DNA of 64,000 nt from Mercenaria mercenaria (taxonomy: Eukaryota > Mollusca > Bivalvia > Venerida > Veneridae): NCBI RefSeq assembly GCF_021730395.1, contig NC_069378.1, positions 42,297,001 to 42,361,000 on the forward strand, in the 5' to 3' direction. The position numbers and the translations under genes are program-made. Below the pieces are notes generated by a model. That model worked only from the letters and a program-made list of their open reading frames with translations. It was not told where the DNA came from and searched no databases. The first letter of the stretch is position 1. Each line of letters opens with the position of its first letter. Positions 11,816 through 22,882 of this stretch are shown here, piece after piece.

Positions 11816-11816
11816 C

Positions 11817-11890
11817 GTCACCATGGGATTCGAACCATTTTGGTTTGGCTTCGAAACCTGACAGTTTTACCTACTGTGGTACCCGGTTAT
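11817..11890 (-). tRNA. tRNA-like relic
   Basis: On the minus strand a perfect B-box GGTTCGAATCCC lies about 45 bases after an A-box-like TACCACAGTAGG, with a possible anticodon stem GGTTT/AAACC. The seven-base loop lacks U at position 33 and the acceptor stem is not convincing. I read it as a pseudo-tRNA or SINE head, not a working tRNA. Confidence 0.35.
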
Positions 11891-12343
11891 GTTACAAGTA
11901 CTCTCTGCTGTCTGAACACATGACTAAATTGTGTAAATCACTCGTCAAGCACAAGGGCCAGGAACGAAATATAGGTACTAATTACAATTAGGCTTAAACA
12001 AATCTTGGTTTCCGGTAACATGTTAAAAAAAATTACGGTAGGTAGGTCGAATTTTTTTGGGCATTTCCTTTTATTAAGGGAGACCTTTCGGAAATTATTT
12101 TTGTGTCAAAGAATGAATACAAATAAGAGGGATTTGCCTCTAGAGCATCAGTAAGATGATTTCTACCATCACTGGCCATGTTTAAAGCATAAAAGTTTTG
12201 TTTTTTTTTTGTTAAAAAGTTGAAAACATATTCTCTGGACAATGCATAAAACATTTAGGGTCGGCCAAAAATTTAGGGTAGGTCGGAATACCGGAATCAA
12301 ACATTATTTTACGCCTTACTTTGATGCACAAATGCACAAATGA

Positions 12344-12627
12344 GGGGCCTCCGTGGCCGAGTGGTTAAGGTCGCTGACTTCAAATCACTTGCCGCTCACC
12401 GATGTGGGTCCGAGCCTCACTCGGGGCGTTGAATTCTTCATGTGATGAAGCCATCCAGCTGGCTTACGGAAGGTCGGTGGTTCTACCCAGGTGCCCGCTC
12501 GTGATGAAACAATGCACGGAGGGGCACTTTGGGTCTTCCTCCATCAAAGCTGGAAAGTCGCCATATGACCTATAATTGTGTCGGTGCGACGTTAAACCCA
12601 ACAAAATAAATAAATAATTAAATAGAT
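12344..12627 (+). mobile_element. tRNA-derived SINE, nearly full length
   Basis: The head CCTCCGTGGCCGAGTGGTTA is a tRNA A-box region, followed by a B-box-like GGGTCCGAGCCTC. The body runs through TAATTGTGTCGGTGCGACGT to an AAAT-rich tail. It is flanked by a direct GCACAAATGA at 12334-12343 and 12628-12637. Related pieces occur at 3058, 45628, 54197 and 55535. Confidence 0.85.
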
Positions 12628-12639
12628 GCACAAATGAAA

Positions 12640-13780
12640 ATGCTGTCACGTCGATTTATAAACGTTGTAAACGAAGTGGTGCTTTTTATTGTATTTACAC
12701 TTTGTTTTGACCGCAAATCACTGTTGTGCAAATGGACACACAATATATTCTTTGCAATTTTGACAACTTGCATGTTTTAGCATATGCACTGAATATATTC
12801 AAAAGATATAAATAGTGAAAATTAGTGTGTATGTATTATTTAAAGCGTCTCGGACACAGATGTTCTGCAAAATATAAACTTCAAGATTTATTCTTGGTTT
12901 TTGATTTTTAGTTTGAAAAATTGGCTATGATATACATGTGTTATTGCATATTATTATACATAGTTTTTTTTAGTATTGAGTATGGAACAAAATCATCGAC
13001 CTTATAGTCTCAATGCATTTAAACCTCATTCCATATGTTTTGAATATAATTAATATCAGTTGTTTCCCTTCTTTGCCAACATGTACCAAAGTAAAGAAAA
13101 CGATGTAGATATAAATTTCAAGTACATGAAATTTTACGCCCACCATTGGATTCTGACAACATGGCTTATTGCGCAATAATGTGCTTTTCGCGTGGATTTG
13201 CATGAAAATTGATAGAATTTAATTAAAACCAGTGGAAAGAAATTATTAATATATAAAAAGAACATGTATTTGTTTTACACATAAAATCAAAATATCTCTC
13301 TTTCTCTTGAACATCAGGGTACGTATTATCATTCACAGCTGTTGTACTCATAAAATATTGCGTTTGGTGTTCAATTATTTAAAGATATTATCAAACTGCA
13401 TCGAAACGAACAAATAGCATCTATTTATTTGTCAAACATGGTGCATAATTTTGAGAAAATTTCGTCTTCATATATGAATGCTCAGCTGTAATAATGATCA
13501 CTAAATTAAATCCTAGAATCAGTGCAATTAATTAATCTGTTACATAATATTTTCTGTCACTTGCAGTGATAAAAAAGGTTTATATAGAAAGAACGATTTA
13601 CATTTGTTTGCGCGCTTCTATCGGCATTATAATGCTAATTAATCAATTTATCTCTTCATTTACGATACTGCAGAGGTAACTGGGCGTTAAGGTCTGCGCA
13701 GAGTGCAACGACATTTGTATAAACATCATGCAAATAATGACAGTTTAAATCAATTATTTAGATTCCTTTGTTTATATCCT
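12640..13780. other. Spacer upstream of gene C
   Basis: No gene or element was recognised. The last 100 bp resemble sequence upstream of pseudogene D (near 29266-29350), which suggests conserved promoter sequence. Confidence 0.4.
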
Positions 13781-13786
13781 TGAGCA

Positions 13787-13795
13787 TATATTTAA
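13787..13795 (+). promoter_or_regulatory. TATA-like element of gene C
   Basis: TATATTTAA lies 43 bp before the start codon, within a CTTGAGCATATATTTAAGAG block. The matching block upstream of pseudogene D reads CTTGAGAATATATTCAAGAG. Position matches the TATA box of gene B. Confidence 0.4.
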
Positions 13796-13837
13796 GAGTC
13801 TGATTATAAACCTATAAACCTTGTCGAGCATTCAGCA

Positions 13838-14035
13838 ATGTCTCCAGACGTTGCCAGCAAACTTTTTCTACGCGCACTGGTCTCCACATATTTGTGTGAT
13901 TATTTTTGGAACATTTGTTGGGACCAGGTCGTTCATATTGATTCTGTAATTAAGGAATCTATGTACCTTGCTGCAAAAGATAATGAAAATGGTGGATACT
14001 TGATGTTTCCAATAAAAGCTGGTAAATTTAAGAAG
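13838..14035 (+). CDS. Gene C exon 1
   Basis: This exon has 66 codons ending GKFKK before GTAAGT, the same 198-nt length as exon 1 of genes E and F. The start is the first ATG after the TATA-like element. Confidence 0.6.
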
Positions 14036-17000
14036 GTAAGTCTTCCAGTTGTGTTGTGCTGTTGTGTATTTGAATGCCGATTCTTGAGTTTTTTTCCATG
14101 CAGCAAACTATTTTTGCAGAAACAAGGATAATTTTCATGAGGATATCAGCAAAGTTTATTTTAAATCTATTTGTGGGTTGCATGTATGAGCTTATCCTAC
14201 TCGATTTTCGATTTAGTGATCTTACTATTTCGCGGATGGATATAGTATTAAAGTATTAAAGCTTAAATATCAGAATTGTAATTGTAATCAGAGTTGATGA
14301 AATATTGATGGCAATATCAAGAAAGAGATTATTTGAAAATAACTTTACTTTCGTTGTGATACATATGCATTGTTAACATAAGCGACATTCGGATGTTTTT
14401 AGATCGATGTGTGTCGCCAACGTTAACAATACTTAAAGTATTCGAAACAAGAAAATTTTAAAATGGTAAAAATTGGAATATTTTGGATTAAACATTGGAT
14501 ATGAAAATTATACTCTCGATATACTATTGACACCACGTCCTTAACGCTGAGCTGGATTTATACGAGGATTGTTCAAATATGAATGCATCTAAGCACATAA
14601 AAATGTATCCTTGATAGATTTCAATAAATTTTTTATTTTGTCCACTCGAAGTATTCACCTCCAACAGATATGGGGAATCCATCTAGCACAGATCTTTCTC
14701 ATTTTCAAGTTACGCTTCAGAATTGTATGAGCTGCTCCTAATGAGATGCCAACCATACTAGCTATTTGCCAAGCGGCGTATCTTGCATCAGTAGCAACTA
14801 TTTCTTTCGCTCTAGCATCCATCTTGGCAGACGTTGCTGTTTTCGGCCGACGGCGATGTGGTGCAGCTTCTGTTGAAACTAACCGACATTTGAATTTCTT
14901 AAACCAGCGAATAACTGTCGAAAACGACATTTCATTATGCCCATAAACAGAACATATTTCATCAAAAATGTCTTTACACCCTATGCCAAGAATACAACGG
15001 TTCTTAATATAGGACCGTATTTCAACGGCGTACGCTGACCTTCTTCCAATCATTTTTGTATTAGTATACGCGAGAAGGCAATGTTTAGCGAGCGATAGAC
15101 ACAGCTAAGTGAACGGATTTTAATGGGTATGGTATCAATGTAAAGCTAACATGTTTATCTACCCAATAATCTTAATTTCCTCGTGATTTTCACATTATTG
15201 AGCGAGATAACTGTCTAGATGCATTCATATTTGAACAATCCTCGTACATGTACGGAGAAATAGAAAACGAGAAACAAGTGACTTATGATCTTATTTGTTA
15301 ACTGGATAAATACTTATATATAGTAATTCAATGTTCTAAGTAACGAGCCATGCGAACGGATTTAATGTTCAGGCCCTTTAATGTGTATTAACTAGCGGTT
15401 TTACAGATGTAATATGAATCTGGTTATCTAAGTAATGATTCTGATATTTGTCCAGTGCGATAAATTCTTTTACACATAATAGCCAATAATAGAGTGCTAG
15501 CGGTGCAATGTATTTTGATATCTCCACTACGAAATCAACATATATATAAAGCTATATTTAGTTTTCCACTTAAGCACGATGGAAAACTTTCTTTTGTTAA
15601 GATTAGTAAAAAATAATGCTCACAAGAGGCTCCGATCTAATGACTTATGTTCAACTGGTTTAATGAATTCAGTATTGAAAATACACTCATTTGATATCTA
15701 AGTTATTACGGTTCAGATTTAAGTTTATTATGCACTTCTGACATTAATAGTTTAGGAAATCATCACAAATTAGCAATTGATTATCATTATAAAACATGTA
15801 TTAGCAAACAATAAGACAAAAGGGACACCACAACAAAGGAACATAGTAAGGGGACAGCCTGTTTAAGTAGCACAGAGTATCCCGAACACAGCCAAAGAAC
15901 CACGCATTACAAAGTTGACCCGCAACAAACAAGAATTATCTTTAAAAAAATACACGGCCGCATTAGTCAATGCACACTTTAAGCTACGAAACGTGCATGC
16001 ACTCTGCACTTTTACATACGATCGGGTATTCATAAAAGCAAAACAAAAATTTGTTTTGAAAGTAACATTCTCATGTATATTTATGCAGAACATATCTTAC
16101 AGAACACATATTTTACATTATATTAATCATAATCTAGGAAACATTGACAAAAAATTGGGTCAAAAAGTTGAGAACGAAATAACCAATTTGAAATCATAAA
16201 GGGATACGAAATGACCGAAATGGGGACGAGTTGACCTAGGGACGAGTTAACTTGGTGAGAAATTGACTGTAAATCGTTTACAAGAAATCATTCCGTATCA
16301 ATGTAGCAGAGTTGCCAGGTTAGTAGCTGAACTCTGCTACAGTTTTACTACCGACGGTATTCAGGTTTATGACGTAAGCTATTTCCAAAGGAGTGCAACG
16401 GATTGTCTAACAATACAGCTCAGAGCACATGCACACCTCTTACGGGAATATTATCTATTGCATTCGAAAACCTATGGAATGTTTCATCCACAAATCAAAA
16501 TGTACAGTTTTAATCAGCTGTTAAATGACCTTCATCCCATGTATTTACAGGAGGTAGAGGTGAAGTCAATACCGGCATGCGGCCGGAAAAAAGAAGCCGT
16601 AACGGAATATATAGTAAACCACAAAAAAACATGTGTAGCAATATATAAAAAGATCCTATGTAAGAAATCTGAGTATGGTTTCTGATTAACATCACTGTAT
16701 ATGTTCACATAATTGACTGAAACTGTGTATTTTATAGCGTGTCTGTCAGTTTGTTTGGTCTGTCATATTAAGTGTAACTCAATATTTGATATATGTTTTC
16801 AATATTTCAGTCATTCTCCCATCCATGGGACCTATATAGAGTGGTATTCAAGGCGGGATTCAACGATGGAATTGTAAGATGTTTTTCTATTACCAAATTG
16901 CTTGAATAACAAACTATAATTATATTTTAAATCTCATACACATTCTTTTATGGTAAAAAATGAAATCTTCTAAAATTTGTTACAATTATTTTTTTTGTGT

Positions 17001-18220
17001 GTAAAATTATATTTTGTATTAAGTAACTACAATACATGTTTCCACAAAGTACAGAAATAATCATTCTGATTCTTTTGTAATGATGTAATTTCAGATATAC
17101 ATTTTTCAACGAACACATGATGTAAATGAAGATATATAAATAGTTTTTTATAGGGAACACACCTATATTTTTGGCGGATAGTTTTAATCGATTTTTAATT
17201 TTTCTTATTTTAAATTACAACAGAAAATGACACGTTGCCTTTTTAAGGGAAATGATCAAATTAGTCATATAGCCGCAATGCAAATATTAAAAATTTAATA
17301 TCTTCAGCTTACAAATACAATCTATTGCGTGTGATGTGCATATTTTTCTTACATTGTAAAATATTGCAAACAATAACAACAATAACAACAACAGAAAACC
17401 ACCAAAAAAGCAACAACAACAGCAAAAAACAACAACAAAAACAAACAAAAACAAAACAACAAAACACAAACAACGAACAACGTAGGCTAGGTTTTGATAA
17501 ATTATAGAAGTGCTATCATGTTTATTTTGATGAAACACATTGAAAACCTTTTAGTTTGAATAAGAAATGCATCTGTTTTATAGTCTTTGCCTTTGTGCGT
17601 GTTTCACATATGTGTTTAAAGAATGGCCACTGCACACAGTCTGCGTATTACATGGCATTGGTTCAGTCGAACGTACACCCAAGAAAACAACAAATTTTAT
17701 CAAGAACCAATTTTTTATTTTCCTCTGCTGGATATGTCGTATCTTTTCATTAAAAATAAACGCAGAGAAGTACGTTAACATCGGGTAACATGTTATTTTG
17801 TCGTTATAACCTTCTGTGTGGATTTCGCTAGACTTTTAGTGAACAAAATTTCATGTCAGCCATAGACATGTTTCCTAATTATCAAATTGCATTTATTACC
17901 AACTTTCTTGCATGCGTCACATCATGCTACCGGCAAACCTTTATAAACGTTGAACCAATTTTGAATCGTTAACAAGATTAATACTCCACATGGACATTTG
18001 CTATAGAATGGAGAAAAAAGGTCAACCAGAACGTAAATACAAACTTGTGCTACTATAAAAAAGATAACAACAACAAAACAAACAACAACAAAAAAACAAA
18101 CAATGACGTTCGTAATATCATCCCTTGAGTTTTAATGGTGCAGTCAATATATGTTTTCGAGTCATTGTCGGCTTGTAAGTGCAGCGCTTTCGCCTAGTCA
18201 AAAAAGTTTTTAGTAGTGTG

Positions 18221-18256
<36 letters not shown>

Positions 18257-19259
18257 TTTTATTTATCCTGATGAAGGCGTAAGCGCCGAAACGTTGATAA
18301 AAGATAAATATTCACGTGTTGTTGTTTTATTTTACCATCGTAGTAGTGTGTATAACATACAGGTTAAAGCCGTTAAACATTTAAAAGCATTGTGGCATTC
18401 AGGAGAGGATTACCTTTTAATTTATGCATGTATTGACCTTAGTCATTTTTTCAGTATAGTTTTTGCTTTAATTTATTATTATGGAATATGATCAAGTCAC
18501 ATGCACAAGTCTTAGATTACATAGTTTGCAATTCTTCTGGCTAACAAATACATAAGATAAGTAACAATATATGGAATATGATTTCATTGATTCCATATAA
18601 TGTTACTTAACTTATGTATTTGTTAGCCAGAAGATTTGTAAAATTTGTAATTTAAGACTTGTGCATGTGACTTGATAAAAGCCCTGGGCCGAAATGTTGT
18701 CGCAAAGAGTGATAATAAAAGCTCTGAGAAACAACCCTATTGATTTTTATTAAATATAGTATAGGTTTATACACATAGAATAATAACTATCTTACACTGT
18801 AGAAACAAAGTGTGGTCTAAACTTACCCCAATACATCAAGTACGGTGCATACTACTACATTAATTCAACAATGTAATTATTTAGATATTAAACACATTGT
18901 CTAGGCGTTATATATGTCACTGTCAGTTTGTAATTAGATACTTGTTACTTCTCATTTTCTTCAAGCAAAGCATGTATAATTACTATCATGGAAATACAAA
19001 AGTATACAGTTATTTTTTGGCAAGTCTTTAATATCTTTTGTCGTCGTTTCAGCTGAGAAAATGTGAAGCTCAAGTGTTATGGAAAAGACCAACAAAAGAA
19101 AAGAATGTATTTCACAGACGTTGTGATCCCCCAGTGAAATCCGTGCATTCAGGCAAACCTCGGCATACATTGCGATCAGAAATCGACATAAGGTTGCTCA
19201 AAGCGTTCGTTAAAGAGAAGAAGAATGGTCACACGAAGGAAAAACTTTTTCAATACTGA
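13838..19259 (+). CDS. Gene C: cystatin-like secreted protein, about 155 residues
   Basis: The exons are 13838-14035, 16811-16873 and 19053-19259, all phase 0, giving 66 + 21 + 68 residues. A moderately hydrophobic N-terminus (LFLRALVSTYLC) may be the signal peptide. The helix region reads SVIKESMYLAAKD, exon 1 ends KAGKFKK, and exon 2 contains PWDLYRVVFKAGF, close to gene E. Exon 3 has KC-EAQVLWKRP and HRRC, a C-x19-C pair. A basic tail of about 45 residues, rich in Lys and Arg, follows and is absent from genes A and B. Intron 1 carries a mariner relic and intron 2 a hammerhead-bearing insertion. AATAAA follows at 19350. Cystatin-like fold is inferred and the QxVxG motif is not visible. Confidence 0.6.
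14563..15244 (-). mobile_element. Internally deleted mariner-type transposon
   Basis: Inverted ends CGAGGATTGTTCAAATATGA and its complement ending CAATCCTCG are flanked by TA at 14561-14562 and 15245-15246, the Tc1/mariner target. At 682 bp it is about half the length of a full mariner (about 1.3 kb). It lies in intron 1 of gene C, opposite to the gene. Confidence 0.85.
14655..15053 (-). pseudogene. Mariner transposase, N-terminal part
   Basis: The 132-codon frame starts MIGRRSAYAVEIRSY. It has the paired helix-turn-helix region of mariner transposases (FSTVIRWFKKF, then WQIASMVGISLGAAHTILKR). It then jumps to what looks like the family's extreme C-terminus: GGEYFEW reads in another frame just past the stop. 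The catalytic DD34D domain is missing, so the deletion removed about 200 residues and shifted frame at the junction. It cannot encode an active enzyme. Confidence 0.8.
15300..16200. other. Intron 1 of gene C, unassigned part
   Basis: No coding sequence was recognised. A GACGAGTTGACC / GACGAGTTAAC doublet at about 16226-16252 resembles a repeat I associate with bivalve genomes. Confidence 0.35.
16263..16685 (+). CDS. Unrecognised 140-codon open frame in gene C intron 1
   Basis: It starts MTVNRLQEIIPYQCSRVARL and continues to CKKSEYGF. I recognise no domain. It is long for this AT-rich sequence and begins directly after the GACGAGTT doublet, so it may be a transposon-gene fragment. The Cys and basic residues near the end (CGRKK, CVAIYKKILCKK) could be a decayed zinc-binding segment. 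It may also be chance. Confidence 0.2.
   Translation: MTVNRLQEIIPYQCSRVARLVAELCYSFTTDGIQVYDVSYFQRSATDCLTIQLRAHAHLLREYYLLHSKTYGMFHPQIKMYSFNQLLNDLHPMYLQEVEVKSIPACGRKKEAVTEYIVNHKKTCVAIYKKILCKKSEYGF
16811..16873 (+). CDS. Gene C exon 2
   Basis: This exon has 21 codons (SFSHPWDLYRVVFKAGF and four more) between ATATTTCAG and GTAAGA. The WDLYRV core is identical to gene E. Confidence 0.65.
17380..17475 (+). repeat. CAA-rich simple repeat
   Basis: An A- and CAA-rich tract in intron 2 of gene C. Open frames on either strand over it are low-complexity artefacts. Confidence 0.85.
18226..18340 (+). mobile_element. 115-bp insertion with 15-bp target duplications and hammerhead motif
   Basis: TAGTAGTGTGTATAA occurs at 18211-18225 and again at 18341-18355. 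The insert starts with about 29 A, carries a hammerhead-like core and ends TTTTATTTTACCATCG. Hammerhead motifs of this minimal type are known from Penelope-like retroelements, so a severely truncated copy of such an element is the best guess. No protein-coding part is present. Confidence 0.7.
18262..18301 (+). ncRNA. Hammerhead-ribozyme-like motif
   Basis: The core CTGATGA (18268-18274) and GAAAC (18288-18292) flank a GGCG-TAAG-CGCC hairpin (stem II). TTTATC before the core pairs with GATAAA after it (stem I). Stem III would be only the ACGT step, which can pair only in a dimer, as reported for Penelope-like element hammerheads. One extra A precedes stem II. Cleavage is predicted after GAAACGTT. 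Activity is untested. Confidence 0.55.
18490..18676. repeat. Palindromic foldback of about 90-bp arms
   Basis: The left arm runs from GATCAAGTCACATGCACAAG through TCTGGCTAACAAATACATAA, and the right arm is its inverted copy ending CATGTGACTTGAT. GGGCCGAAATGTTG at 18688-18701 just beyond resembles a decayed second hammerhead 3' core. Confidence 0.8.
19053..19259 (+). CDS. Gene C exon 3 and stop
   Basis: This exon has 68 codons plus TGA after a CGTTTCAG acceptor. It has a C-x19-C pair, then a basic tail ending KLFQY. Confidence 0.6.
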   Translation: MRKCEAQVLWKRPTKEKNVFHRRCDPPVKSVHSGKPRHTLRSEIDIRLLKAFVKEKKNGHTKEKLFQY

Positions 19260-19349
19260 TGCTTCTGTGCAATTACACTTTTAATTATTCACAACGTTGC
19301 TATTGTCAATATATTCATACGTTTGTGATCCAGACACAAGTCACTTTGT

Positions 19350-19355
19350 AATAAA
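19350..19355 (+). terminator. Polyadenylation signal of gene C
   Basis: AATAAA lies 91 bp downstream of the stop codon. Confidence 0.5.
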
Positions 19356-19359
19356 TTAT

Positions 19360-21600
19360 ACCAAATATATATATTTACATTTACGTTCTAGCATGTTTGT
19401 ATATATAAACATTAATGTTTTATCTTAAAAGAATTAAAGTCGTGAAAATATATGACAAAGAAACCTAAAAGTAAATGTTGAACAATCTTGGTCTATTTTT
19501 TGTGGTATGCATTTGTTGGTAAAAAAGGAATTTCAAAATGAAGAAATGATACATATATATCATGTTGTTACTTAACATTGAATGCAATTATGAATGTCAT
19601 GAAACAACAAATTATGTTGAAATAACACCATTGAAATAAATGACACGCACTAGGTTGATTTTGGTGTTAATACTCATTGTCAGGTAAAGACTCATTCTTA
19701 AGTAAGACCCATTCTTAAGTAATTCTTTTCTTGCAATTTCAAAATAGAAAGAAAAAACCCCGCTGTTTTCGCAACATTTGTTATATTATTTCATTGAAAT
19801 TGTGTGATACACTTTTATTTCCTTCTTTATTTCATAAAAAAATATATACTCTGATATTATTTCCGTAATGATACGAGACCATATCTCAATTGCTAATTCA
19901 ACTTCTTCTATTCAAATGATGCTTTCTTATTAGTGCAGTTAACAAAACATATAATCGGTCACTTATAACTTGCAAATATTGAGTTCAGAATATACATTCT
20001 TCATATGATTCTATCATACATGCTTTTATTCTTTGATATAGACTACAAAATAGACACCATATAGCATGTTTGAGGTATTTGTCATTGCATTAAAACTGTA
20101 AAGTTTTCAGTCCTTCTGTTGTTATATTGTGAAAACGTAGTAATCATAACATCATTTTGTAATAATGTATATGTTTCAATGAATCCCTCAATATATAGAA
20201 TGTTTTAAATGTAAGTTGATTGCACATCAAAAGCTGCTAGAAAAAAATGCATGTTTATTTCTATTGACTAAATTTGTATTTAAGATGACAATTGGAACTT
20301 ACGACTCTTTAACAGTAAGCTTAGTGTTCCAGACAGTAAATCTGAAACGATTTGTGTTTGGAAAAATACTGTAATTATTCATTTTACTTGGATCCATCCG
20401 CATGTTGTAAACGAATACAGAATGTTTCATTAGACTTGCTCAGTTAAATAAGATGACTTATTGTTACTTTTTGGCTTATAAAGTATGTATATGTATTTCT
20501 AATAATATCATGAAATGTTCTATAACTTTTCAGAAGTGTTAGTATGTTATAACGTTTAGTGAGTTTATTTATTTTGAGATATTATTAGAGGTGTTGTTAC
20601 AAAGTGTAGAAACGTGTCCGATGTGGTATGTACACTCGAGACACTGCGTGTGGTCGCGATCTACATTTATGTAAATGTATATTTAAATATCAATTGTGCA
20701 CTCCTTAGCTTCCGTATACGTACTAGAAGTACGTGTACTTATAACGTACATATTGTCTTCGTGCGAGATTTTAATTAAGTAGTCGGCAGATGTTATGTAA
20801 AAAGAAGTTATCATCATTTATGTTGTCATTGCCTGGTATAGTATGAAGGACAAAATAATTTTGCAAAGTTTTCTAATTGCAGTGTAAATCCTAACGTTGT
20901 GACTATATAGCTGTCTAGTTAAACCTATTCTGTAAGTGATTTGCTTTAATTAGTAAGGGATTAAATTGTTTTCCTTTTGTGAGTGAGTAGATGCAATGAT
21001 AATGCTATGCAATAGTATTAGGAAATAGTTTCCAAAATAAAATCTATATTGTATTGAAATATTTAAGACATCTTAAAATGTCAAACACTTATTGAACACT
21101 TTTACAATATTGGGACGTCATGATTTTGTGTATGACGTTGTTCAATACGCGTGACGTTACCTGGGTAAAACTAGTATAATTTGATAAAACCTCTTTAATA
21201 CAGATGAAATAAAAAGTATCTTTGTTTAAATGAAAAGTCAAAATATCTTTCACGCGTCAACCACAGACTAAATTTTCACCCGTGGCTGAACCACTCTTGA
21301 AATTATCGTATCTGATATTCATTCGTCAAAAATATGTCGACACAGAAACAAACAAATATTTCCTTTTCATAAGACTATTACCATTTGTGTTTGACACCTT
21401 TATTGACAAATTGTTGTTTCTTCAGTATACTTTACTGCCAAATTAATTGTGCATGAAGTAACAAAAGTTGATACAAACATAATCATATTTAATTGACAGT
21501 AGATCTATTATCTTGATCCTTAATATTTGTCAGACATTGCTTCAGTTAATAATGAGTAGTATTTCAGCAAAGTAAATTTTTAATGTCTACAGTTAACTTT
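19360..21600. other. AT-rich spacer after gene C
   Basis: No gene, RNA or structured repeat was recognised over 2.2 kb. Confidence 0.4.
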
Positions 21601-21639
21601 GCGATTATTTCTGTCACATTTTTTGTTCCAAATGACGAC

Positions 21640-21710
21640 AAAGTCTGTGTAAAAAATGAAAATGGTGGATACCTAATGTTTCAAATAAAAGCTGGTAAAT
21701 TCTTCTAAAG
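21640..21710 (+). pseudogene. Exon-1 relic of a gene C-like copy
   Basis: AATGAAAATGGTGGATAC and AAAGCTGGTAAATT match the end of gene C exon 1. A GTAAGT donor is still in place at 21711. The last codons are altered and include TAA before the donor, and the signal-peptide end is not recognisable. No matching exon 2 or 3 was found before 29 kb. Confidence 0.7.
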
Positions 21711-21714
21711 GTAA

Positions 21715-22880
21715 GTTTGCAAGATAATGTACATGTAAGTGTAGGTCGGGATATTTGAACAACTGAATACCATTTCAGCCAAACATAAAAAGCGTAAGAG
21801 GTGTTGCGTGTTTCATCAAATCAATTCTCATAAACAGATTAAATAGAACCGAGGAACTATGTTATAATTCACTTTGGGTCGCACCATTCTTTGCTTCCAA
21901 AAGACTTTATTATATTTTTTCAGTTTGAATGTGGTGTGAAAGATATAAAATCCTGATTTTCAACTATGATTTCTTTTTTTTCTAAATCATAGCCTATTTG
22001 CCATGTTCTCTTCAAATTAATGTTTGTTAACATTTGAGGAGAATAATGTGTGTAATATTTTGTCAGTTTTAAAGGGAATATCTGCCGCGTTCGAGGACAG
22101 AAACTCCCAACTTAAAACATACTAGTAGTTGTAGGTGAGGAGCGTATTATCCAGCTAGACTGGAACGTGGCTGTACCGACCAACCGCAAAGCTCCCCGAA
22201 AACCAGGTATATCTACCTCCACCTGTAACCATTAAACCTTTTGCAATCTGTATTTTACACACGAAAGATGAAAGAAAATACAGTGAATGATTTTCTTTTA
22301 AGCACTTTTTATAGAGTACGAATGTACATATTTATTTATAGTAAAAGTGCGGTGGAAAGCGTACTAAGTAATTATTGGGTATGTTTTAGTCACCCCTTTT
22401 GACTAATCTTACAACAACACAAAATATATTTCGTACCAAAATCATAAAATAACTTTGTATTGAGCGGCAATATTTGACATAAAAACCAAATTTATTATTT
22501 ATACATTCAATTTTACAAATCTATTTCATCTTTCGCCAGGGAAAAACAGCTATGTTCTTCCGAATTTGCCTTTTTAAAGTAATAAAATACTTTAAATTAA
22601 ATTTAATACAACTAGAGTTTAAAAAATTGTACACAACATTTAAATTATTGTTATCATTTTTATCGCTGTTTTCTAAACCACATGAGTTTCCCTCACATAT
22701 TCACGGTGCGTAATTAATATTACTTTTGTGTACAAGAACATTATGCTTTCGCAGTTATCTTATACTTACATGTGCCACTAACTACTTAGAACTATTTAGG
22801 TACTGTTATTGCATGTATAATAACATTGAATACTGTATTAAAGCACAGCAGTCCCATTTTAGTTGCAATCAAAATGGACT
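21715..22880. other. Spacer without recognised features
   Basis: The stretch is AT-rich, with no gene or element seen. Confidence 0.4.
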
Positions 22881-22882
22881 AT

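Noticed and set aside
11817-11890. A functional tRNA gene
   Set aside because: The B-box is good, but the anticodon loop lacks the invariant U and the acceptor stem does not pair.
14746-14946. 66-codon plus-strand frame
   Set aside because: It is the antisense shadow of the mariner transposase fragment.
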